This document shows, in pieces, positions 1 to 5,395 of a stretch of 5,395 bases of DNA; positions within the stretch are counted from its first letter, which is position 1; each line of letters begins with the position of its first letter. The stretch covers positions 1 to 5,395 of the forward strand of contig JAFLRW010000128.1 of the NCBI GenBank assembly GCA_022511285.1. The letters are read 5' to 3'. The notes beneath the pieces were generated by a model. The model made no database searches and was not told the origin of the DNA. It was given only the letters and a program-made list of their open reading frames with translations. The position numbers and the translations under genes are program-made. The stretch comes from Duncaniella sp. GTDB lineage: Bacteria > Bacteroidota > Bacteroidia > Bacteroidales > Muribaculaceae.

Positions 1-2779
1 GTCGTCGTGGCTCGAAAATGCTGCCGACTATGATGTTATGACCATTGCCGACCTCAAAGAGGCTTACTGGAGCGATGCCGACAATTATTATCAGACAATA
101 GGCAGCGGCAAGGATGACAAACATATCCTCATCAAGGGCCGCGTAATTTCGTCTGACGCTTCGGGCAATATCTACAAGAGCCTTGTCATTCAGGACGAGA
201 CTGCCGCCCTGGCTATGTCAATCAACCAGAACTCGATGTGTGTCAAATATCGTCGCGGTCAGGAGCTCGTGCTCGATGTCACCGGCATGACAATAGGCAA
301 ATATGCCTCTTTGCAGCAGCTCGGTGCGGCCGACGACGACCCCACCTACGGCAAGCAGACCACATTTATGGCCTATGAGGTATTCGAGGCCCACACGCAG
401 ATGAACGGACTGCCTGACCTTGCCGCTATCGACACCATCACAGTGCACTCGATGGCCGAAATCGGCGCCACCCCGGCCGAGCTGCGCAAGTGGCAGAGCC
501 AGATGGTGCGCTTCAACAATGTGGAGTTTGCCGAGGCCGGATTGGTGCAATTTGCCGCCGACAAGGAGACCGTAAACCGCACTGTGACCCTCGAGGACGG
601 TAACTCTATCATTGTCCGCACCAGTGGCTACTCCAACTTCTGGAGCGATATCCTACCCACCGGACGCGGCGACATCGCAGGTATCCTCAGCTACCATACA
701 TCCGGCGGCTGGCAACTGCTGCTGATTGACCGCGAAGGTTGTATGAACTTCGGCAATCCGAGCGAAACACCCGGAACCGAGGCCAATCCTCTCTCTGTTG
801 ACGACGCTATCGCCATCCTCGACGGAAACGGCTCAGTCACTCAAGTGTGGACTCAGGGCTATATCGTGGGCGCTGTAGCGCCGGGCGTTACCTCTGTGGC
901 CGACAACTCCGACATCCAGTTCACCGCTACGCCCGAGCTTGACAATACTCTCGTTATCGCCGGCTCGGCGGACTGCAAGGACTACACCAAGTGTCTTGTC
1001 ATCTCCCTGCCGCAAGGCTCCAAGCTGCGCGAATATGGCAACCTCGTGGACAACCCCGACAACTATGGCAGACTGATTAACCTCAAGGGCAATCTTGCCG
1101 CAGTGCTCGGCACATACGGCATCACCGGCAACCAAGGCACAGCGGCCGAGTTCAGCATCGAGGGAGTCGACGTCCCCGGCGAACCGGGCGCTGAGGCCGG
1201 CGACGGCTCGGAGGCTAAGCCCTACAATGTGCAGCAGGTTATCTCTCTCGGCAACCCCGGCACTACAGCCTGGGTGAGCGGCTACATCGTGGGTTCGGCT
1301 CCCGGTATAAGCGCCGACACATTCACCTCTGCCACCGGTGCCGACGCTTCCAACCCCAACGTGTTCATAGCAATGACCCCCGGCGAGACCGACTACAATA
1401 AGTGTGTGGCCGTACAGCTCCCCTCCGGAGCCATCCGCTCCGCCGTCTCGCTCCAGGCTCACCCCGAAAACCTTGGCAAGGTGCTCACCATCTATGGCTC
1501 GCTTGAAAAATACTTCGGCTTGGCCGGCATTAAGACCCCCACGGAATATAGACTCGAGGGTGCCGGCACCGATACCCCTGTGACTCCCCCCGCAGGCACA
1601 GGCGACGGCTCGAAGGAGAATCCATTTACAGTTGCGCAAGTGCCCGGACTCAACAATCCCGGCTCAACAGCGTGGGTGGAGGGCTATATCGTGGGCACAG
1701 CTCCCGGTATGAGCGCCGACACATTTACATCAGCTACCGGAGCCGACGCAGCTAATACCAACATCTTCATAGCCGACTCCCCCAACGAGACAGACTACAC
1801 TAAGTGTGTGCCCGTACAGCTCCCCTCCGGAGCCATCCGCACCGCACTCTCGCTTCAGGCTCATCCCGAGCACCTTGGCAAGAAGGTGAAGGTGTTCGGC
1901 TCGCTCGAAAAATACTTCGGCATGGCCGGTGTGAAAACCGTGACCGAATATGAGCTCGACGGCAATAGCGGCGACACTCCTGTGACTCCACCAGCCGGAA
2001 CCGGAACCGGAACAAAAGATGATCCCTACTCCGCATCGAAAGTGATGAACCTCAACAATCCAGGTACAACAGCTTGGGTAGAGGGCTATATCGTGGGGTC
2101 GGCCCCCGGTATGAGCGCCGACACATTCTCTCCCGTCACAGGCGCCGACGCCTCCAACACCAATATCTTCATTGCCGACTCCCCCACTGAAACTGACTAC
2201 ACCAAGTGTGTGCCCGTGCAGCTCCCTTCGGGCACAGTGCGCACTGCACTCTCGCTCCAGGCACATCCCGAAAACCTCGGCAAGAAGGTCAAAGTGTTCG
2301 GCTCGCTTGAAAAATACTTCGGCATGGCCGGTGTGAAATCCACCTCCGAATGTGAGTTTGACGGCAATAGCGGCGGCACGCCCGGCGGCGACACACCCGT
2401 CACCCCTCCCGCAGGCGACAACGACGGCACTCAGGACAATCCCTACACCCCGTCGACAGTGTTAGGCCTTAACAATCCCGGCACAACAGCTTGGGTGAAG
2501 GGCTACATCGTGGGTTCGGCTCCCGGTATGAGCGCCAACACATTCTCTACCGCCACCGGCGCCGATGCCTCAAACACCAATATCTTCATTGCCGACTCTC
2601 CGACGGAGACTGACTACACCAAGTGTGTGCCCGTGCAGCTCCCCTCGGGTGCCGTCCGCACCGCACTCTCGCTTCAGGCCCACCCCGAGAATCTCGGCAA
2701 GCAGGTCAATCTCAAAGGCTCGCTCGAAAAATATTTCGGTGTCCCCGGTTTGAAATCTGTGACTGAATATCAGTTCTGA
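1..2779 (+). CDS. Multidomain DUF5689 / tandem DUF6359-like protein, 5'-truncated by the window edge
   Basis: The reading frame is open from the left edge (first full codon at 2), so the ATG at 38 is probably internal and the true start and any signal peptide lie outside the window. Counting from that Met, residues 1 to about 240 resemble DUF5689, a Bacteroidetes surface/secreted domain: an IKGRV strand, the SGNIYKSLVIQDE motif, then GDIAGILSYH near its end. Five OB-like repeats resembling DUF6359 follow at about 246-376 (divergent), 388-508, 522-642, 656-776 and 795-913. Their hallmarks are AWVxGYIVG, DYxKCxxVQLPSG, LQAHPExLGK and GSLEKYFG. The linkers are rich in Gly, Thr and Pro (TPVTPPAG). 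The protein ends inside the last repeat, with no visible C-terminal sorting domain. Location (periplasm or outer surface) is inferred from the family; the ligand is unknown. A strong terminator follows. Domain family names are from memory of motif patterns, not a search. Confidence 0.85.
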   Translation, partial: SSWLENAADYDVMTIADLKEAYWSDADNYYQTIGSGKDDKHILIKGRVISSDASGNIYKSLVIQDETAALAMSINQNSMCVKYRRGQELVLDVTGMTIGKYASLQQLGAADDDPTYGKQTTFMAYEVFEAHTQMNGLPDLAAIDTITVHSMAEIGATPAELRKWQSQMVRFNNVEFAEAGLVQFAADKETVNRTVTLEDGNSIIVRTSGYSNFWSDILPTGRGDIAGILSYHTSGGWQLLLIDREGCMNFGNPSETPGTEANPLSVDDAIAILDGNGSVTQVWTQGYIVGAVAPGVTSVADNSDIQFTATPELDNTLVIAGSADCKDYTKCLVISLPQGSKLREYGNLVDNPDNYGRLINLKGNLAAVLGTYGITGNQGTAAEFSIEGVDVPGEPGAEAGDGSEAKPYNVQQVISLGNPGTTAWVSGYIVGSAPGISADTFTSATGADASNPNVFIAMTPGETDYNKCVAVQLPSGAIRSAVSLQAHPENLGKVLTIYGSLEKYFGLAGIKTPTEYRLEGAGTDTPVTPPAGTGDGSKENPFTVAQVPGLNNPGSTAWVEGYIVGTAPGMSADTFTSATGADAANTNIFIADSPNETDYTKCVPVQLPSGAIRTALSLQAHPEHLGKKVKVFGSLEKYFGMAGVKTVTEYELDGNSGDTPVTPPAGTGTGTKDDPYSASKVMNLNNPGTTAWVEGYIVGSAPGMSADTFSPVTGADASNTNIFIADSPTETDYTKCVPVQLPSGTVRTALSLQAHPENLGKKVKVFGSLEKYFGMAGVKSTSECEFDGNSGGTPGGDTPVTPPAGDNDGTQDNPYTPSTVLGLNNPGTTAWVKGYIVGSAPGMSANTFSTATGADASNTNIFIADSPTETDYTKCVPVQLPSGAVRTALSLQAHPENLGKQVNLKGSLEKYFGVPGLKSVTEYQF
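773..2776 (+). repeat. Five tandem protein-domain repeats (DUF6359-like), the last four highly similar
   Basis: Units lie at 773-1165 (divergent first copy), 1199-1561, 1601-1963, 2003-2365 and 2420-2776. The last four are 357-363 bp long, starting 402, 402 and 417 bp apart. By hand alignment, units three and four differ at about 15 of 104 core residues, and units four and five at about 16. Some DNA stretches are almost identical: the part encoding GSLEKYFGMAGVK, near 1897-1936 and 2297-2336, shows one mismatch. The first unit keeps the GYIVG, DYTKC and LPQG landmarks but has lost SLEKYFG. This pattern suggests one old duplication followed by more recent amplification of the last four copies. 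Such arrays can expand or shrink by recombination and can collapse in assembly. Confidence 0.93.
1995..2012 (+). repeat. Short hexamer repeat (CCGGAA)x3 in an interdomain linker
   Basis: Three perfect copies of CCGGAA encode most of the Gly-Thr run in the linker between the third and fourth domain repeats. The unit is six bases, so gain or loss of copies would keep the reading frame and only lengthen or shorten the flexible linker. The equivalent linkers in the other copies do not carry it. Confidence 0.8.
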
Positions 2780-2793
2780 CACTAAGTCCCCCC

Positions 2794-2845
2794 AATACGA
2801 CATCCCCTGCCCCACATTGCCGGCGGCAGGGGATGTTGTGTTTTT
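2794..2845 (+). terminator. Intrinsic terminator after the repeat protein gene
   Basis: A perfect 12-bp stem pairs ACATCCCCTGCC (2800-2811) with GGCAGGGGATGT (2825-2836) around a 13-nt loop. The stem can be extended at its base by weaker and G-U pairs to about 2794/2842, and it runs into a TTTTT tract at 2841-2845. It starts about 15 nt past the stop codon at 2777-2779. The complementary side lacks a good T tract, so it looks one-directional. It separates the surface protein gene from the rseC-rnf operon. Confidence 0.9.
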
Positions 2846-2889
2846 ATGACGTTTTTTTACGGCCACAAGCCCTCTCTATCCATTTTTTA

Positions 2890-2921
2890 TTTGTGAGTTT
2901 TTGGGAAAATCACTAACTTTG
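2890..2921 (+). promoter_or_regulatory. Bacteroidetes-type promoter for the rseC-rnf operon
   Basis: TTTG at 2890-2893 (the -33 element), a 20-nt spacer and TAACTTTG at 2914-2921 match the known Bacteroidetes primary sigma consensus TTTG-N19-21-TAnnTTTG. Transcription should begin a few bases after 2921, leaving a leader of only about 9-12 nt before the ATG at 2937. A second TTTG at 2900-2903 is too close to the -7 box to be the partner. Confidence 0.75.
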
Positions 2922-2936
2922 TAGGCGATAATAGCC

Positions 2937-3365
2937 ATGAAGAAAGACAGTGTAACCCACAGAGGTGTGATAAAGGCTGTTACACCCCGCACGCTCACAA
3001 TTCTCACCGACGACGACTGCCGTTGTGAGGGTTGTGCCGTAGTGGCTTTGTGCAACAAAGGCGGAGAGGGCGAAAATGCCGAGACTGTGACAATTGACCT
3101 CCCGGACACAAGCGCATGGCACACGGGAGAGCGTGTAGAAGTCATCGCCTCGAGCGGCGCCACACTCCGCGCCACCTTCTGGGCCCTGATTGTGCCGGTG
3201 ATTCTCTTTGTGGGAGTGCTGCTCGGCTGCAATCTGCTGGGGCAATGCTCCGATTCGCTCTCAATCGTCCTGGCCTTTATCGGTTTAGCAATATATTGGT
3301 GCTTGCTTTGGCTATTGCGCAGCAAACTGGCCGCCGGGCTCAAGTGGAGCATCAGGGCAATATAA
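2937..3365 (+). CDS. rseC: RseC/MucC-family membrane protein (SoxR-reducing system / Rnf-associated)
   Basis: This 142-residue protein has the RseC/MucC layout. A short cytosolic N-terminal domain (GVIKAV opening) carries a Cys cluster at C28, C30, C33 and C39 that could bind a metal or Fe-S centre. Two membrane helices follow at about 79-101 and 107-127, then a short basic tail. In E. coli, RseC is encoded in the rpoE operon and takes part with the Rsx (Rnf) complex in reducing SoxR. Here it is the first gene of a Rnf operon, 51 nt before rnfB, with no sigma-E genes in view. A role in Rnf assembly or maturation is therefore likely but inferred. The ATG at 2937 fits the family N-terminus and lies just after the promoter. 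No Shine-Dalgarno sequence is seen, as is usual in Bacteroidetes. Confidence 0.88.
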   Translation: MKKDSVTHRGVIKAVTPRTLTILTDDDCRCEGCAVVALCNKGGEGENAETVTIDLPDTSAWHTGERVEVIASSGATLRATFWALIVPVILFVGVLLGCNLLGQCSDSLSIVLAFIGLAIYWCLLWLLRSKLAAGLKWSIRAI

Positions 3366-3416
3366 CAATACGAAATATCACTAACCAACGTATAATTCTT
3401 ATTTCACACACATACC

Positions 3417-4283
3417 ATGAGCGTAATCTTAACATCAATCATCGTTCTCGGCATCATAGGTATTGTTGGCGCAGCCGTGCTCTATGTAGTGGCCCAGCGT
3501 TTCTATGTCCACGAGGACCCTCGCATCGACCAAGTCGAAGCCATCCTGCCCGGTGCCAACTGCGGCGGTTGCGGACGCAGCGGTTGCCGCGACTTTGCAG
3601 TGGCCTGTGTAAACGCCACTTCGCTTGCTGACCTCAACTGCCCCTCGTCAAGCGCCGCGGTAATGAAGCAGATTGGCCAAATCGTTGGCCTTGCCGCCGC
3701 TGAAAGCAAACCTAAAATTGCAGTCGTTAAATGTAACGGCACCTGCGATCTTCGCCCCGCCCTTGCACGTTTTGAGGGAGCGCCCTCCTGCGCCGTCCTC
3801 GCATCGCTCGGCACCGGCGAAAGCCCCTGCCCCAACGGCTGCCTCGGCTGTGGCGACTGTGTTGAGGCTTGCCCCTACGGTGCTATCGCAATCAATCGCG
3901 CCACCGGGCTCCCGGAAGTGATTGAAGACAAATGTGTGGGCTGCGGCGCTTGCGCAAAAGCTTGCCCCCGCGCCATCATTGAGCTTCGAGCCAAGGGCCC
4001 GCGCGGACTGCGTGTGTATGTCGCTTGCTCCAACAAGGAGAAAGGCGCTGTGGCTATGAAGCAGTGCAAGGCAGCTTGCATCGGATGCTCGAAGTGCGCC
4101 AAGACCTGCCCTCACGAGGCTATCACTGTGGCCAACAATCTCTCTTACATTGATTGGGAGAAGTGTAAAATGTGTCGCAAGTGTGTGCCCGTATGCCCCA
4201 CTAAGTGCATCCACGCCGTCAACTTCCCCACCCCTATTCCTCAGCCTAAACCCGAGGCTACGGCTGAAGCCGCCAACGCTTAA
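3417..4283 (+). CDS. rnfB: Rnf electron transport complex subunit B, polyferredoxin
   Basis: RnfB passes electrons between ferredoxin and the rest of the membrane-bound Rnf complex. The 288-residue protein starts with one membrane helix (about 3-26). Next comes the Fe-S domain typical of RnfB, NCGGCGRSGC with ligands C49, C52, C57 and C75. Four CxxCxxCxxxCP ferredoxin motifs follow: C142/145/148/152, C173/176/179/183, C221/224/227/231 and C250/253/256/260. This is longer than the 192-residue E. coli RsxB, which has two ferredoxin motifs, and matches the long anaerobe-type RnfB as I recall it from Bacteroides. Extra cysteines occur at 106, 110, 125 and 138. The tail (about 270-288) is Pro/Ala-rich. 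The gene lies between rseC and rnfC (12-nt gap to rnfC), and I see no internal promoter, so it should be co-transcribed with them. No Shine-Dalgarno sequence is seen. Confidence 0.96.
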   Translation: MSVILTSIIVLGIIGIVGAAVLYVVAQRFYVHEDPRIDQVEAILPGANCGGCGRSGCRDFAVACVNATSLADLNCPSSSAAVMKQIGQIVGLAAAESKPKIAVVKCNGTCDLRPALARFEGAPSCAVLASLGTGESPCPNGCLGCGDCVEACPYGAIAINRATGLPEVIEDKCVGCGACAKACPRAIIELRAKGPRGLRVYVACSNKEKGAVAMKQCKAACIGCSKCAKTCPHEAITVANNLSYIDWEKCKMCRKCVPVCPTKCIHAVNFPTPIPQPKPEATAEAANA

Positions 4284-4295
4284 ATCAACACCACT

Positions 4296-5395
4296 ATGTC
4301 ACTTCACACATTTAAAATAGGCGGTGTTCATCCCGCCGAGAACAAGATTGCCGCCGGAAAGCCCATTGAGAATCTCCCCCTCCCGACCGAGGTGGTACTC
4401 CCTGTGGCTCAGCATATTGGCGCCCCGGCTAAACCCATTGTCAAGAAGGGTGATAAAGTCACTCGCGGCCAAATGGTGGCTGAGGCCGGCGGATTTGTTT
4501 CTGCTCCCATCCACACCCCCATATCGGGCACAGTGGTAAAGGTTGACACAGCCCGCACCCCCCAAGGTATGCCGGTAGAGGCCATATTTATTAAAAGCGA
4601 TGAGGCCGACCGCGAAGCTGACGCCAAGGCGATGGCCGACAAAACGCCAAAGCGCTCTGAGGCCGAAGTGGCAGCCCTCGACGGCAAAGACATTATTGGC
4701 ATCATCAAGGACGCCGGCATTGTTGGTCTCGGTGGTGCCACATTCCCGACCCACGTAAAACTTTCGCCCCCTCCCGGCTCAAAGGCTGAGATTGTAATCA
4801 TCAACGCTGCCGAGTGTGAGCCCTGCCTGTCGTGCGACGACCAGCTGATGCGCGAAGAGAGCGCCGCCATTGTCAAGGGCGTGAAACTGCTCCTGAAGGC
4901 TGCCGGAGTCGATCGCGGTGTGATAGCCATCGAAAACAACAAACCTGAAGCTATCGAGGCTATGACCCAAGCCGCCGCATCTGTTTCCGGAATCGAGGTG
5001 ATGACCATGAAGGTGAAATACCCCCAGGGCGGTGAGAAACAGCTCATAGAGGCTGTGATTGGCAAGGAAGTCCCCTCAGGCGGACTCCCAATCGCAACCG
5101 GTGCAATAGTTCAGAACGTAGCAACGGCCTATGCCGTCTATCGCGCCGTCTACCACAACGAGCCTATCCTCGACCGCGTGCTCACCCTCCACGATGGTGA
5201 CACCGGACGCAACCTGCGTGTGCCCCTTGGCACCATCCTCTCCACCCTCGTAAGCCCCGAGACTGAATACGAGAAGATTATTCTCGGTGGCCCGATGATG
5301 GGGCGCACAGCCTCCACGCTCGACACTCCTATGATTAAAGGCACCTCAGGCATCCTTCTCGACAAGCGTTATGCCCACCGTCGCCCCGCAGAGCC
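4296..5395 (+). CDS. rnfC: Rnf electron transport complex subunit C, 3'-truncated by the window edge
   Basis: RnfC is the peripheral NADH-side subunit, related to the complex I 51-kDa subunit, and exchanges electrons with NAD(H) through FMN. The frame from ATG 4296 stays open to the right edge, giving 366 visible residues. The N-terminal GGVHPAENK opening and the barrel-sandwich domain (about 5-100, with VKKGDKVTRGQ and APIHTPISGTV) are typical of RnfC. The nucleotide-binding domain (about 130-285) shows GLGGATFPTHVKL (144-156), ECEPCLSCDD (173-182) and YPQGGEKQL (242-250). An SLBB-type region follows (about 290-340, GGPMMG at 331-336). The two C-terminal [4Fe-4S] motifs expected in the family are missing only because the window ends. 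The start lies 12 nt after the rnfB stop, without a Shine-Dalgarno sequence. It is odd that Cys (C177) replaces the usual Tyr after ECEP. Confidence 0.95.
   Translation, partial: MSLHTFKIGGVHPAENKIAAGKPIENLPLPTEVVLPVAQHIGAPAKPIVKKGDKVTRGQMVAEAGGFVSAPIHTPISGTVVKVDTARTPQGMPVEAIFIKSDEADREADAKAMADKTPKRSEAEVAALDGKDIIGIIKDAGIVGLGGATFPTHVKLSPPPGSKAEIVIINAAECEPCLSCDDQLMREESAAIVKGVKLLLKAAGVDRGVIAIENNKPEAIEAMTQAAASVSGIEVMTMKVKYPQGGEKQLIEAVIGKEVPSGGLPIATGAIVQNVATAYAVYRAVYHNEPILDRVLTLHDGDTGRNLRVPLGTILSTLVSPETEYEKIILGGPMMGRTASTLDTPMIKGTSGILLDKRYAHRRPAE

Noticed and set aside
833..1639. Long open frame (268 codons) on the minus strand inside the repeat protein gene
   Set aside because: It lies opposite the domain repeats, its sequence is Gly/Ala/Val/His-rich low-complexity translation with no family signature, and similar antisense frames recur at the same place in later repeats (for example 1730-2266 and 2570-2866). 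It is a shadow of GC-rich codon use on the + strand.
1199..2776. CRISPR-like or mobile-element array, given the regular DNA repeats
   Set aside because: The repeats are about 360 bp, in frame and fully coding for a protein domain, with no spacers, inverted ends or transposase.
3366..3416. Possible separate promoter for rnfB (TATAAT-like string near 3391)
   Set aside because: It does not fit the Bacteroidetes TAnnTTTG element and there is no TTTG at the right spacing upstream; the 51-nt gap and same strand fit simple co-transcription.
3116..3631. 171-codon + strand frame overlapping rseC and rnfB
   Set aside because: It overlaps two well-supported genes in another frame, and its translation is Arg/His/Ser/Pro-rich without any recognisable domain.
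4409..5065. 218-codon minus-strand frame opposite rnfC
   Set aside because: It lies entirely inside rnfC, which matches its family along its whole visible length; the antisense translation has no recognisable family or domain signature.

Overview
The window looks like a chromosomal segment of a member of the Bacteroidales. A fairly GC-rich, gut-type genome such as Muribaculaceae is my best guess, at moderate confidence. Three things support this: a DUF5689-type surface/secreted protein, a Bacteroidetes-style promoter (TTTG, 20 nt, TAACTTTG) with no Shine-Dalgarno sequences, and the rseC-rnfB-rnfC gene order that I associate with Bacteroidetes.

Layout, all genes on the + strand. (1) 1-2779 is the 3' part of a large multidomain protein gene, open at the left edge of the window. 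It has a DUF5689-like domain followed by five tandem copies of a roughly 120-residue DUF6359-like domain. The last four copies are strongly alike and are joined by Gly/Thr/Pro-rich linkers. (2) 2780-2936 is intergenic, with a strong intrinsic terminator (2794-2845) and then a sigma-ABfr-type promoter (2890-2921) lying only about 10 nt before the next start codon. (3) 2937-3365 is a RseC/MucC-family membrane protein. (4) 3417-4283 is RnfB, with five recognisable [4Fe-4S] motifs. (5) 4296 to the right edge is RnfC, cut off by the window end before its ferredoxin-like C-terminal part.

Genes 3-5 form one operon, the start of a Rnf (ferredoxin:NAD+ oxidoreductase, ion-translocating) cluster. RnfC should exchange electrons with NAD(H) through FMN, and RnfB should exchange them with ferredoxin and the membrane subunits, which presumably lie past the right edge. 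RseC is a membrane protein tied to this machinery by family and by position. The upstream repeat protein is a separate transcription unit, and I see no functional link between it and Rnf. I found no RNA genes, CRISPR arrays, insertion sequences or origins, and no clearly new multi-gene system. The most unusual element is the tandem-domain array.
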